Of a stretch of DNA of 64,000 nucleotides, positions 1 to 8,915 are shown piece after piece. Made by a program: the position numbers and the translations under genes. The stretch lies in assembly GCA_035638775.1 (NCBI GenBank), contig DASQZJ010000064.1:62001-126000 (forward strand). Reading direction: 5' to 3'. Below the pieces are notes generated by a model. That model made no database searches. It was not told the origin of the DNA and worked only from the letters and a program-made list of their open reading frames with translations. Each line of letters begins with the position of its first letter. Within the stretch, counting starts at the first letter, position 1. Origin of the DNA: DASQZJ01 sp035638775. GTDB lineage: Bacteria > Pseudomonadota > Gammaproteobacteria > UBA5335 > SLRW01.

Positions 1-771
1 GCCGGTGACGGTGACGACTCGCTCCAGCCCGAGCCGCACGATATCGTCCTCGATTGCCTTCCGGCGGTCGCCGTCGCCGATGAACAGCATGTGGAACGCC
101 GGGCCGTCGGCCTTCAGCCGCGCGAGCACGGGCAGGATGTCGCGGTGACCCTTCTGCTCATGCAGCCGACCCACCACCGCCAGGTAACGGACCTCCCGGC
201 GAACCCCGAACATCGCCCCGAGATCAGCCGGAGGGACGTCCGTGAACCGGTCCAGATCGATGCCGTTGGCGATCGCGAGCACGCGCCTCGCAGGGATGTG
301 CTCCGTCCGCACCAGGGAATCCGCGACCTCCTGCGAGCACGCCACGATCTGACGGGTCACACGCGCCAGCACCCGGTCGAGCAGTCGGTGCGTGATGCTC
401 TTCGCGGTGTAGATGTTGTGGACCGTGCAGAAGATGCCCGGAACCCCGGCCAGCCAGGCGGCGAAGCGCCCCCAGAGGTCGGCCGAGGACAGATGCGTGT
501 GCACGGCCACCGGGCGGTGCCGTGCGAGCAGGCGCGTCAGGCGCACCAGGAGGGCCGGATCGAAGCGCCAGCGCCTCCCGAGAACCGTGACCGGCACACC
601 CTGCGCTTCGATCTCCGATACCAGCGCCCCGCCATCGACCAGACAGACGACGCGATAGTCGTATGAGCCACTGCGATGACGCAGTATGTCCACGAGCAGC
701 CGTTCCGCCCCATCGGGCGGAAGCTCGTCGATGATATGCACGACCAGGGGCCGATCAGTCGGCGCTCGCAC
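1..771 (-). CDS. GT4-family glycosyltransferase, C-terminally truncated by the window edge
   Basis: This is a glycosyltransferase of the GT4 (GT-B fold) type, expected to act at the cytoplasmic membrane on the lipid-linked polysaccharide repeat. The reading frame opens with a GTG at 771 that overlaps the last codons of the O-antigen ligase gene by 17 bases; a second in-frame GTG lies at 741. The N-terminal acceptor domain shows VVHIIDELPPDGAERLL, a typical start of this family. The donor domain begins near 'YLAVVGRLHEQKGHRDILP' and includes the IPNGID-like segment 'AIANGIDLDRF'. The frame runs off the left edge, so the catalytic E-x7-E region is not visible. The sugar specificity cannot be read from the sequence. 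Confidence 0.8.
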   Translation of the reverse strand, partial: MRAPTDRPLVVHIIDELPPDGAERLLVDILRHRSGSYDYRVVCLVDGGALVSEIEAQGVPVTVLGRRWRFDPALLVRLTRLLARHRPVAVHTHLSSADLWGRFAAWLAGVPGIFCTVHNIYTAKSITHRLLDRVLARVTRQIVACSQEVADSLVRTEHIPARRVLAIANGIDLDRFTDVPPADLGAMFGVRREVRYLAVVGRLHEQKGHRDILPVLARLKADGPAFHMLFIGDGDRRKAIEDDIVRLGLERVVTVTG

Positions 772-2227
772 CTTCCGCCTCCTCGTTGTCACGCAGCTCG
801 ATCAACAAGTGCGACAGCACCGCAAAATAGACCCAGACGTAGCCGCACACCTCGATGTTGGTCATGCGCGAGCCGAACATGTTGGTCACCGCCACACCGA
901 CCGCCATCATCGCCCCGCCCAATCCCACGGCGCGGTTGAAACGGTCCCGGCTGTTGCGATAGACGGTTTTGCCCGAGCGGTAGAGGCGGTACAGGATCAG
1001 GAGGAACACGACCACCGCCGGGATCCCCATCTGGGAGCTGATGTACAGGTACATGTTGTGGTTGTCGCTCTCCGCCACCGGCCGCTCGGTGTACTCGCTC
1101 TTGAGCAGGGGAAAGACCCGGAAGCCCTTGCCGAACACGGGGCTCTCCAGGGTCATGTCGACGCCGGCATGCCACAGGATCAGGCGCGTCTCGGAGCTCT
1201 TGTCCACGTGCTCCGAATAGGCGCTCTGCACCATGGTGTCGTCCATTCGGGCCACCAGCGAGCCGGGCAGCAGCTGCGGCAGGTACAGGACCACGATCAG
1301 TACGCCCCCGAGACCGGCGGCCAGAAGCCACTTGCCGCGCAGATAACCGGCTGCGAGCGCAGTCGCCCCCATGGCCAGGTAGGCCCCGCGCGAGAACGTC
1401 GCCAGCAGGACCTTGGCGACCAGGGCGAAGGCCGGCAACGAGAGCCACGCCCGGATCCGGCGCAGGTTGACCGCGAACAGGCCGATGAACGGCGGCAGCG
1501 AGTAGACGATGAAGGCCCCGAAGCTGTTCGGCTGCAGCTGGGGCCCGAGCACGCGTGATTTCTCGAGGCTCGCCAGACCCTGCTTGTCCAGCATCTCCTG
1601 GAAGCCCAGCACGTAGGCGAGCACCGCGCCGACCATCATGTACACGACCATCCGCCGTGCCATCTCGCCGTCGCGGATCAGACTGACGAAAAGGAAGAAT
1701 ACGAAGAACTGGTCGAGCCAGCCCTTGAAGTCCAGCGCAACGTCGTCGACCAGGTAGCTGAGCCCGCCCGGACGCAGGATCAGCGTCACCACCGAGAAGC
1801 AACTCAGGATCGCCCACCAGGTCATCAGCCGCGTGTGCGGGACCCGCGGCATGAAGGGCCGGCCGTCGCGACGCGAGGTGACCACCGCCGCGAGGATCAG
1901 CATGGCGGTAAAGATGTTCACGCCGTTGACCCCGGGGGCAAGGGGCACGATCACCTCCTTGCTCAACGGCATGTACAGGAGAAAACCGGCCATCAACCAC
2001 TCGGGGTCGGTGAGGCTGCGCACACCAATGATCAGCCCGACCACGCCGGCCAGGGCGTAAAGCAGAGGCGAGGGGATGCGAACATGCAGCACCATCGACA
2101 GTGCCAGGATGCTGCCCGGCACCGCGAGAAAGCCGAGCGTGCGCAGCAGGATCGTCCTGCTGGCCGGATTCGGCTCCGGGTCCCGCGCGTTTACCCGGTC
2201 AGGCCGCAAACTTCCTGTATAGGCCAT
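755..2227 (-). CDS. O-antigen ligase / Wzy-type polymerase family membrane protein
   Basis: This 490-residue polytopic membrane protein belongs to the O-antigen ligase/polymerase (Wzy_C) superfamily. It would join or polymerise lipid-linked oligosaccharide on the periplasmic face. Around ten hydrophobic segments are visible. The large periplasmic loop contains 'SSETRLILWHAGVDM' followed by 'ESDNHNMYLYI', the H-bearing motif usual in this family. I chose the ATG at 2227 because it overlaps the end of the upstream deacetylase gene by 29 bases; a longer frame reaches 2284 but adds an arginine-rich, non-hydrophobic leader. In this locus it is the only candidate polymerase. Polymerase and ligase cannot be told apart from sequence alone. 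Confidence 0.85.
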   Translation of the reverse strand: MAYTGSLRPDRVNARDPEPNPASRTILLRTLGFLAVPGSILALSMVLHVRIPSPLLYALAGVVGLIIGVRSLTDPEWLMAGFLLYMPLSKEVIVPLAPGVNGVNIFTAMLILAAVVTSRRDGRPFMPRVPHTRLMTWWAILSCFSVVTLILRPGGLSYLVDDVALDFKGWLDQFFVFFLFVSLIRDGEMARRMVVYMMVGAVLAYVLGFQEMLDKQGLASLEKSRVLGPQLQPNSFGAFIVYSLPPFIGLFAVNLRRIRAWLSLPAFALVAKVLLATFSRGAYLAMGATALAAGYLRGKWLLAAGLGGVLIVVLYLPQLLPGSLVARMDDTMVQSAYSEHVDKSSETRLILWHAGVDMTLESPVFGKGFRVFPLLKSEYTERPVAESDNHNMYLYISSQMGIPAVVVFLLILYRLYRSGKTVYRNSRDRFNRAVGLGGAMMAVGVAVTNMFGSRMTNIEVCGYVWVYFAVLSHLLIELRDNEEAEGASAD

Positions 2228-2996
2228 GATAGATGCGATTTCCCAGTAGCTTCCTTGCCGTGGTCTTCGCTGCCGCAACCGCACGATGCCGTGCCATCGT
2301 TGCCGGCTCGCCCCGTGCCAGGGCCCGGAACCCGGCCGCCGACATCCCGTCCCTCACGGCGATCCGCGGAACCGGCAGGCCGCGCCGCACATCCTGCGCG
2401 GCGACGATCCCGATGCGGGAAGTATAGAAGAACCGGTATCCCGCCGCCCGCCCATTTGCCAGCGTCCGCCCCCGGAAGCGTCCACCGGGGAAGGCGATCG
2501 CGGTGACCGGGCCGCCCAGGCGAGCCCGGATGGTCTCGCGCGAGTCGGCCAGCTCACGCACCAGTGGTTCGCCGCGCAGATCGTCGAGAAAGCGGTGCGT
2601 AACCCCGTGCGAGCCGATGCAGTTGCCTTCGGCGGCGAGCTCCGCCAGTTCGGTCCAGTCGCAGTAGTCCTGGCGCGTGCCGACCAGCCCGGTACTCACG
2701 AAAAACAATCCTTTGAGCCGACGCTCGCGAAGCGCGGGCAGAACGTGCCGATGCCAACTGCGATGGCCGTCATCGAAGGTGAGCAGCACCCCGTGCGCGC
2801 GGCCGGCACCGAACCCATCCGGCAGCCCGGGGTCGACCACCGCCAGGCGCTCGCCCGCGAGCATGTCCAGCTGAGCCTCGAAGTCCCTGCGGGAGACCGC
2901 GTACGGTCGCTCCTCCGGTGCCAGCGCGAGGCGTTCGGCCGGGCCGTCGTAGACCGCGTGGTACATGAGCACGGACAGCCGTGACCCGGCGTTCAT
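2199..2996 (-). CDS. Polysaccharide deacetylase (NodB homology domain)
   Basis: A 265-residue carbohydrate esterase of family 4 type. It starts with 'RLSVLMYHAVYDGP', the usual lead-in of stand-alone deacetylases in EPS loci. The first metal motif is 'LLTFDDGHRSW' (TFDDG), the second is 'IGSHGVTHRFL' (H-x3-H), and the third is 'AFPGGRFRGRT'. No signal peptide is evident, so the protein may act on a precursor in the cytoplasm or reach the periplasm by another route. The ATG at 2996 overlaps the stop of the preceding GT2 gene in an ATGA arrangement, which suggests translational coupling. It probably removes N-acetyl groups from an amino sugar of the repeat unit. Confidence 0.85.
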   Translation of the reverse strand: MNAGSRLSVLMYHAVYDGPAERLALAPEERPYAVSRRDFEAQLDMLAGERLAVVDPGLPDGFGAGRAHGVLLTFDDGHRSWHRHVLPALRERRLKGLFFVSTGLVGTRQDYCDWTELAELAAEGNCIGSHGVTHRFLDDLRGEPLVRELADSRETIRARLGGPVTAIAFPGGRFRGRTLANGRAAGYRFFYTSRIGIVAAQDVRRGLPVPRIAVRDGMSAAGFRALARGEPATMARHRAVAAAKTTARKLLGNRIYHGLYRKFAA

Positions 2997-4114
2997 GTGG
3001 CCCACCTCACATCGATCCGGCGACCGAGAAAGCGTCCCAGGCCGGCCACGGCGGCCCAGTTCAGCTCGACGAACACCGCCGCGAAGCTGACCACGCGCAC
3101 CGCCCGCAGTCGCTGCCACGTCAGCCCCGCGAGCGCCATGAGGTAGAACAGCGCCTGGGCGACGAACGCCATCCGGTACAGGGTGCCCCCGATCGCGAAA
3201 GGGAGCACCAGTGCGGCCAACAGTGCATACGGCACGAGCAGGCGCAGGACCTTGTGCGAGACGAACTGCCAGAACACCGGGTTGCGCCAGGGCAGGAACA
3301 GCCAGGGGTTGCGGGCGAACGACTGGAAGTTGCCGGCAAGGGTGCGCACCTTGCGTCGCCGCTCTCCGGCGCTGGTGTTCTCCAGCTCGTCGTAACAGCG
3401 CGCCCCGGATTCCAGCACCACGCGCCGGCCCGTCCGGAGCACGCGGGCGGGCACCTCGAAATCGTCGAGGATGGTGTCGCCCGGAAGGCCACCGAAGTCC
3501 GAGCGCCGGATGGCATACAGGGCGCCGGTGACGCCGGCGGTCGAATGCAGGCGGCTCTCGGCCCGGCGGATCGCCTTCTCGTACCGCCAGTACAGGCCCA
3601 CGTCGCGCGCAGCACCCGTAGCGGCATCACGGTGGCAGAGCTCCCCGCTCACCGCCCCGACGCCGGGCTCGAGCAGGCGCGCCACCAGCCGCGGCAGCGC
3701 CGCGCCATCGAGCAGCTGCCGCACGTCCGTGAACACCAGCACCTCGCCGCCGGCGAGCGTGGCCCCGAGGTTCAGCGCAGTCGGCTTGCCCGACCTCGGC
3801 TGGTAGCGAGCCATCACGATCCCCGGCAGCTCCCGCAGGATCGAGTCGGTACCGTCGTCGGAGCCATCGGAGACGAAGATGATTTCCGGCGGATCCCCCG
3901 GATACGCCAGCGCCGCCAGGTTGCCTGCCTTGCGACGCACGTGGGGCTCGCCGTTGTGCACGGCCACGATCACGCTCACCGTCGGCCAGCGCGCGGGCGC
4001 CGCCGGCGCCCGATCGGGACTCCCCCGAAAGCGCGCGAGCAGCTGCACGAACAGCGGGTAGCCCGCGTACGTGTAGATCACCAGGGCGACGACGATCCAG
4101 AAGGTCGCGGTCAT
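2993..4114 (-). CDS. GT2-family glycosyltransferase with membrane segments
   Basis: A 373-residue family 2 glycosyltransferase anchored in the membrane. One hydrophobic helix lies at the extreme N-terminus (TATFWIVVALVIYTYAGYPL) and about three more occur after residue 270. The GT-A core shows 'VSVIVAVHNGE', 'IIFVSDGSDDGTD' and 'VLVFTDVRQLL', where the usual DxD is DVR. The later acidic pair is 'TILDDFEVPARV', and 'GERRRKVRTLAGNFQ' stands where processive enzymes carry Q-x-x-R-W. The ATG at 4114 overlaps the stop of the upstream deacetylase by four bases. It likely extends the repeat unit; a processive role is possible but not shown. Confidence 0.85.
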   Translation of the reverse strand: MTATFWIVVALVIYTYAGYPLFVQLLARFRGSPDRAPAAPARWPTVSVIVAVHNGEPHVRRKAGNLAALAYPGDPPEIIFVSDGSDDGTDSILRELPGIVMARYQPRSGKPTALNLGATLAGGEVLVFTDVRQLLDGAALPRLVARLLEPGVGAVSGELCHRDAATGAARDVGLYWRYEKAIRRAESRLHSTAGVTGALYAIRRSDFGGLPGDTILDDFEVPARVLRTGRRVVLESGARCYDELENTSAGERRRKVRTLAGNFQSFARNPWLFLPWRNPVFWQFVSHKVLRLLVPYALLAALVLPFAIGGTLYRMAFVAQALFYLMALAGLTWQRLRAVRVVSFAAVFVELNWAAVAGLGRFLGRRIDVRWAT

Positions 4115-5103
4115 GTCGCTCCCCTCCACTGCGGCCCGGAAATCAGCCAGACGAAATCCCCCACCGTGGCGGCCGTGGTCGGCAGACGCTTCAGCGCCAT
4201 CCAGTCCGTGTCGGGGCCGTTGAAGCCCTCGATGGTCGAGCACGCCACCCGAAAGCCGTTCTCCTGCAGCAGGGAGCGGCAGCGTGCGTCGAAATCGGCC
4301 GCGGTGCCGTTGGGATAGGCGAACCAGCGTGGCGCGTAGCCGAGCTCTTCCCGGATGCGGTCACGGCAGGTGCGGATCTCCCAGGTCAGCCGCGGGAACT
4401 CGACCCGCGACATGATGGGATGGGTGTGCGTGTGACCGGCGAACAGGCAGAGGTCGCCGATGGCGCGCGCCTCGTCCCAGCTCAGCATCTGCCGGGGCAA
4501 CTCCTCCAGGGTGTCCTGCACGCCGAGATTGCGCGCGAGCTGTGCCACGTCGTGCTGGCGCCGGGTGTCCGGGCTCGCCTTGAGGCGGGCCTTGGCCCGC
4601 GCCGCCTCGAGACTCCGCTGGCCGGGCGTGGCCAGCGCCACCGGCGTATCCGGGCTCCATGGCAGGCGCGCCTCGCGGTGCGAGGTTTCCCGGAAGGCCA
4701 GGTCGACGAAGTCCGTCCAGAGCGGCCGGCCACTGTCGATCGCGCCCGTCGCCAGGAACACGACTGCGGGTATCCCGTACTCGCGCAGCACCGGATACAC
4801 GAGGTCGTGCACGCAGCGGTAGCCATCGTCGAACGTCAACAGGACGGGCGGGCGGGCGGAACGTCCGCTCTGGACGGCGCGCGGCAGGTCGTCCGGACCG
4901 ATCATCCGGCAGTGCCGTGCCAGCCACTCGAGCTGCCGGCGGAACAGTGCGAGATCGAGGCCGCCGAGCAGACTCGGTCCCGACGCCACGCGGTGGTACA
5001 TCAGCACCAGCGCTCCGGGCGGGCGCACCGCCCGCGCCGGTCCGTTCCATACCGGTGACGCCGCCCAGGCAGCCTTGATTCCCCGCTTCGCCGCGCGCAT
5101 CAC
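4111..5103 (-). CDS. Polysaccharide deacetylase family protein (second NodB-type enzyme)
   Basis: A 330-residue protein with a NodB-like fold. It carries 'GALVLMYHRVASGPS', the TFDDG motif 'LLTFDDGYRCVHD', a 'FAGHTHTHPIM' metal-binding segment and 'WFAYPNGTAADFD'. It differs from the neighbouring deacetylase by a roughly 70-residue insert between the first and second motifs that is rich in Arg, Ala and Asp. The GTG at 5103 makes a four-base GTGA overlap with the upstream GT2 gene and has GGGAG seven bases before it; the ATG at 5100 is an alternative. Two deacetylases in one locus suggest two differently modified amino sugars, or one acting on a precursor and one on the polymer. Confidence 0.83.
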   Translation of the reverse strand: MMRAAKRGIKAAWAASPVWNGPARAVRPPGALVLMYHRVASGPSLLGGLDLALFRRQLEWLARHCRMIGPDDLPRAVQSGRSARPPVLLTFDDGYRCVHDLVYPVLREYGIPAVVFLATGAIDSGRPLWTDFVDLAFRETSHREARLPWSPDTPVALATPGQRSLEAARAKARLKASPDTRRQHDVAQLARNLGVQDTLEELPRQMLSWDEARAIGDLCLFAGHTHTHPIMSRVEFPRLTWEIRTCRDRIREELGYAPRWFAYPNGTAADFDARCRSLLQENGFRVACSTIEGFNGPDTDWMALKRLPTTAATVGDFVWLISGPQWRGAT

Positions 5104-6170
5104 GACCGGGCTCCCGCGAGACGGCGGCGGCGCGCTTCCAGCACCGCACGGGGCAACAGCATGCGGGCGAACACCCGAAGCGTGCGCGGGGGCAGGTAGC
5201 CCAGGCGGGCCGCACGCGCCAGATAGCGCAGCGCAGCGCCGGGCTGCGTCTCGGCATGCTCGTGCGCCGCCGCGATCAGCGCCTCCCCGATGCGGCAGCG
5301 GAATACCTGGGGCTGGCGGCGCGGCAGGTGCGGGTCGCGGCGCACCAGCTTGTCCAGCAGCCGGATGAGCGCGGCACGCTGGCGCGCCAGGTGGGTGTCG
5401 GCCGACATCTGGTTCGCCCCGTAGCGGTAACCCAGCAGCGGGCTGTCCACGTAGGCCAGGCTGCCGACCCGGGCCACTCGCAGGAAGAAATCGTAGTCGG
5501 CGCAGTCGTCCAGCGTCTCGTCCTCTTCCCCCACCAGCGCCAGTGCCTGCCGGCGGAAGATGACTGTCGGCGGGTGTACGAAGTTGCCCAGGGCGAGGGT
5601 CTCGTACACCCGGCCGCCGTACACCCGCGGACCGCCGGCCTGCTCGACGTCCGGAAGCCGCCCCCCGTACAGGGCCAGGAAGTCGCGGCCGCAGCGCTGG
5701 ACGGCGCTGTAGTAGCTCGAGATGTGGCTGGAGTCGAACACGCCCTGATCATTGAAGGCCGCGAAATCCGAGCAGACGAGCATCACTTCCGGTCGGCCCT
5801 CCAGCACCCGCATCTGCTCCGCGAGCTTGCCGGGCAGCCAGACATCGTCGGAATCCAGCCAGGCGACGAATTCGCCGCGCGCCACGCGCATGCCCGCATT
5901 GCGCGCGGACGCCAGTCCGCCGTTCGCCTTGCGTACCACCCGGATGCGCGAGCCGTATCCCGCCAGCACCTCGGCCGTGGCATCCCGCGAACCGTCATCG
6001 ACGACGATCACCTCGCACGCGGGCCCGCCCTGGTCCAGCACGCTGTCGATCGCCGCCGGCAGGGTCGCCCCCCGGTTGTAGGCGGGGATCACCACGCTGA
6101 CGCGGGGCACGCCGCCTCCGGCGGGGTCCGTGTCGGATCCTTCCATGACCGTGAATCCCCTGTCTTGCAT
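5100..6170 (-). CDS. GT2-family glycosyltransferase
   Basis: A 356-residue soluble GT-A glycosyltransferase. The nucleotide-binding start is 'VSVVIPAYNRGATLPAAI', followed by 'VIVVDDGSRDATAEV'. The metal-binding motif is 'VAWLDSDDVWLPGK' (DSDD), and a later acidic segment is 'DETLDDCADYDFFLRV'. The C-terminal 90 residues are Arg/Ala/Leu-rich with no clear membrane helix. A GGAG sequence lies six bases ahead of the ATG at 6170, which supports that start. It sits between the flippase and the second deacetylase and probably adds one sugar of the repeat unit. The donor sugar is unknown. Confidence 0.88.
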   Translation of the reverse strand: MQDRGFTVMEGSDTDPAGGGVPRVSVVIPAYNRGATLPAAIDSVLDQGGPACEVIVVDDGSRDATAEVLAGYGSRIRVVRKANGGLASARNAGMRVARGEFVAWLDSDDVWLPGKLAEQMRVLEGRPEVMLVCSDFAAFNDQGVFDSSHISSYYSAVQRCGRDFLALYGGRLPDVEQAGGPRVYGGRVYETLALGNFVHPPTVIFRRQALALVGEEDETLDDCADYDFFLRVARVGSLAYVDSPLLGYRYGANQMSADTHLARQRAALIRLLDKLVRRDPHLPRRQPQVFRCRIGEALIAAAHEHAETQPGAALRYLARAARLGYLPPRTLRVFARMLLPRAVLEARRRRLAGARS

Positions 6171-6182
6171 GGTTTTCTCCGC

Positions 6183-7682
6183 TCAGTGGCTGCCGCTGCC
6201 CACCGGCCGGCGCCGCAGGGCAGCGAGCACCTGCCACAGCATCTGCCGCGTTTCGCCGTCGGCCAGCGTGACGAGCGCCCCGTACCAGAGGACCCCGGTG
6301 ACGACCCGGAGCAGGATCGTCGCCACCAGCGACCCCGTGTGTATCGCCGTTACGACCGGATACATGCTGAGCGCGATCAGGCCGAACTTGGCGGTACTGC
6401 CGAGCGGCAGCCCGAGCCGGATCACGCGGCGCGCCGCCAGCCCGGTCGCGGCGGTCAGGCCCAGGTAGCTGACCAGCGTGGCGATCGCTGCGCCCTGGAT
6501 TCCCAGGCGCGGCACCAGCACCAGATTGAGGAGGATGTTGAAGACGGCGGCCCCTGCCACCAGGAGCATCATCGTGGCGCCGCGCTTGCGGATGTACAGG
6601 CCGGCCCCGAACATCACCACGCTCCCGTCCAGCACCATCCCCGCGATCGCCCACGGGATCACCACGCCGCCCAGCGCATATTTGCTGGAGGCGAGCAGAG
6701 TCAGGAGCTCGGGCCCCACCGCCGTCAGCCCCACGATCACCGGCAGCGCGGCCATGAGGTAGAAGTGCAGGCTGCGCTGCAGGAACTCGCGGGTGGCCGT
6801 CTCGCCCTCGTCGGACCAGAGCCGCAGGTAGGTGGGCAGGATGGCGCTCACCAGGGAGGCCACGACCACGCCATTGGCGTACTCGCACATGTTGTAGGCC
6901 GCCGCGTAGGACCCCAGCGCGGCGGATCCCAGTGCCCACTGGATCACGTACCGGTCCCCGATGCTGAGGATCTGCCCGGCCAGCTCGTAGCCGATCAGGG
7001 GCACCCCGAAGCTGAGCATCCGGATCATGAGCTGGCGCGAAAAATCCGTCGGTGACCAGTGGACTTTCGTCAGCAGCAGCCAGCCCAGCACGCTGACCGC
7101 GGCGAGCTCCCCCACCAGCGTGGCGCTGAAGAATCCCTCCACGCTGCGCGAGACCAGGATCAGGGTCGCCAGGATCACTGCCAGGGTGCCGTAGCGGCGC
7201 AGCACCTGATACAGGCTGTAGAGGCCGCTGCGCTCCTGCGCCCGCAGCATGTTCATGAACGCGCTGTCCAGCACCCGTACCAGGACGAGCAGCGCGACTA
7301 CCAGCGGCAGCAGGCGGCGACCCGGAACGGGCCACCAGTGGAAGGGCGCCAGGGCGTTGGCGAGAAACCAGAGCAGCGCGACCAGCACCCCGCCGATCGT
7401 CATGCCGATGACGACCGTGGCGTAATACGAGGACAGGGTAAACGGCCCGTCGCCGGCGCGGATCTCCGAGTAGAAGCGCAGCACCGAGTTCTGGATGCCG
7501 GCCTTGCCGCACGCCACGAGGATCATGAGCGTCGCCGAGACCAGGCTGAGCAGGCCGTAGTCGCTGACCGAGAACAGGCGGGTCAGGATGGGGAACGAGA
7601 TGAACCCGGCCAGCGTGACCACCAGGTTGCCGGCGGAATAGCGCGAGACATGGGCCGCCAGGCGGTCAAGCGTCGCTGCCAT
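6183..7682 (-). CDS. Wzx-type oligosaccharide flippase
   Basis: A 499-residue polytopic protein of the polysaccharide-transport (PST/MATE-like) superfamily. It would flip undecaprenyl-linked repeat units to the periplasm. The N-terminus shows the family pattern 'GNLVVTLAGFISFPILTRLF' then 'VSDYGLLSLVSATLMI', and about twelve to fourteen hydrophobic segments follow. The start overlaps the upstream GNAT gene by 17 bases, so the two are probably translationally coupled. It pairs with the O-antigen ligase/polymerase protein of the same block to give a Wzx/Wzy-like export route. Confidence 0.88.
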   Translation of the reverse strand: MAATLDRLAAHVSRYSAGNLVVTLAGFISFPILTRLFSVSDYGLLSLVSATLMILVACGKAGIQNSVLRFYSEIRAGDGPFTLSSYYATVVIGMTIGGVLVALLWFLANALAPFHWWPVPGRRLLPLVVALLVLVRVLDSAFMNMLRAQERSGLYSLYQVLRRYGTLAVILATLILVSRSVEGFFSATLVGELAAVSVLGWLLLTKVHWSPTDFSRQLMIRMLSFGVPLIGYELAGQILSIGDRYVIQWALGSAALGSYAAAYNMCEYANGVVVASLVSAILPTYLRLWSDEGETATREFLQRSLHFYLMAALPVIVGLTAVGPELLTLLASSKYALGGVVIPWAIAGMVLDGSVVMFGAGLYIRKRGATMMLLVAGAAVFNILLNLVLVPRLGIQGAAIATLVSYLGLTAATGLAARRVIRLGLPLGSTAKFGLIALSMYPVVTAIHTGSLVATILLRVVTGVLWYGALVTLADGETRQMLWQVLAALRRRPVGSGSH

Positions 7683-8829
7683 CGTCGCCCCCCGCTTCCA
7701 GCCCCGCCAGGACCGGTTCGGCCGGAACCCGGTGCGGCAGGCTCCGCTTGAGAGCCGGCAACCGGTGGCGGCGCAGCTCGTATGCCCATCCCGGGGCGGT
7801 GCGGGCGATCACGTCCAGGTAGAGCGTCTCCCCGCTTGCGTTGCACAGCGCCTTCTTGTAGTCGTACTTGCCCTTGAGCATGTCGAAGACGACCGCTCCC
7901 TCGGCGATCGACTGCTCGATGGCGTAACCGAACAGCGCGACCCCCGGGGCCCACGTGCTCGACGACGGCTCGAATCCGCCCTGGAAGCAGGACACGCGGT
8001 CCCGCCAGCGGAAACAGTAGAGCATCGCGATGACCTCCCCATCGAGCTCCAGGCAGTACAGCCGGAGCCGATTCTGCCCCATCAGCCGCGAGGCCAGCTC
8101 GAGATGGAAGCCCGTGTAGCTGTCGCTGGAGAAGCCGTAACGTTCCGCGCGGTCCGCGAAGCGCCGCCGGTGCAGCCTGCCAAGGTGGCTCATGGCCCCG
8201 TCCAGGGTGAGCGCATCCTGCCACTGGTAGAAGCGCGCCCCGGCACGCTCCAGCCGCCGCCGGCGACGCCGAACCTGCTTGCGCCAGTTCATGCTGAGCC
8301 CGGCCAGATACGTCTCGTAGTCGCCGGGCAGGCGGATGGCGAAGGTGTTCGCGCTGGTCCCTTTCCGCACCGTGAAACCCTGCTCGCCCGCCAGCTCCGC
8401 GACGAGCGCGCCGAACGGGTGCTCCGCCGGCATGTCGGTGAGCGACAGCAGGTCCCAGGGGGCGGGCCGGCGCGTCAGATACCCCGCCAACGCCCGCTGC
8501 GCGGACTCGGCGGCGCCCGGAGCACACACGGGCGCCAGGTAGTCCGGCGAGGTATCGCCGCCGGTCCCGACGTATCGCAGCCGCCGCAGGGGCAGCACAC
8601 GCAGGGCGCGGGCGCGCTCCAGGTAGAGAGGCAGTATGGCCACCGCGCGGCCCTGTTCGCGGGCCACCAGCACCTGAAGGCGCCGCCCCGTCCCGTAGTG
8701 CCTCCACCAGCTGGCGTGCCAATCCCAGCTGGTGAACACGTTCGCCAGCGGGTCCTCCCCGCTCAGGCGGTCCCAGTCGGACCGCAGCGCGTGCAGCCCG
8801 GCCGCGTCCGTGACGACTTCCATGTCCAT
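7666..8829 (-). CDS. GNAT-type acyltransferase of the CelD/BcsL family
   Basis: A 387-residue protein of the GNAT (FemAB/CelD-like) superfamily found in many polysaccharide loci. An N-terminal half (near 'ANVFTSWDWHASWWRHYG') is followed by the acyltransferase core with 'MNWRKQVRRRRRRLE'. The conserved C-terminal part contains 'VIAMLYCFRWRDRV', 'YAIEQSIAEGAVVFD' and 'LKGKYDYKKALC', a signature of this family. The frame stays open to 8919, but the ATG at 8829 (or 8823) gives the expected start. The likely role is transfer of an acyl or aminoacyl group to a sugar. The ACP module just upstream is an attractive donor source, which is inference. Confidence 0.8.
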   Translation of the reverse strand: MDMEVVTDAAGLHALRSDWDRLSGEDPLANVFTSWDWHASWWRHYGTGRRLQVLVAREQGRAVAILPLYLERARALRVLPLRRLRYVGTGGDTSPDYLAPVCAPGAAESAQRALAGYLTRRPAPWDLLSLTDMPAEHPFGALVAELAGEQGFTVRKGTSANTFAIRLPGDYETYLAGLSMNWRKQVRRRRRRLERAGARFYQWQDALTLDGAMSHLGRLHRRRFADRAERYGFSSDSYTGFHLELASRLMGQNRLRLYCLELDGEVIAMLYCFRWRDRVSCFQGGFEPSSSTWAPGVALFGYAIEQSIAEGAVVFDMLKGKYDYKKALCNASGETLYLDVIARTAPGWAYELRRHRLPALKRSLPHRVPAEPVLAGLEAGGDDGSDA

Positions 8830-8915
8830 CCAGTGCGACCTCCGCGTCGGCCTCCGTGGCCGGCGCCAGTAAACCCTGCCTGTCCGTCGATCCGGTGCGC
8901 CCCGGCAACCGGCGC

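Noticed and set aside
5256..7055. A 599-residue plus-strand frame and similar ones at 16812-19316, 18580-20370 and 55832-57799 (minus)
   Set aside because: All lie opposite to recognised membrane or glycosyltransferase genes and show no motif; codon bias of the real genes explains them.
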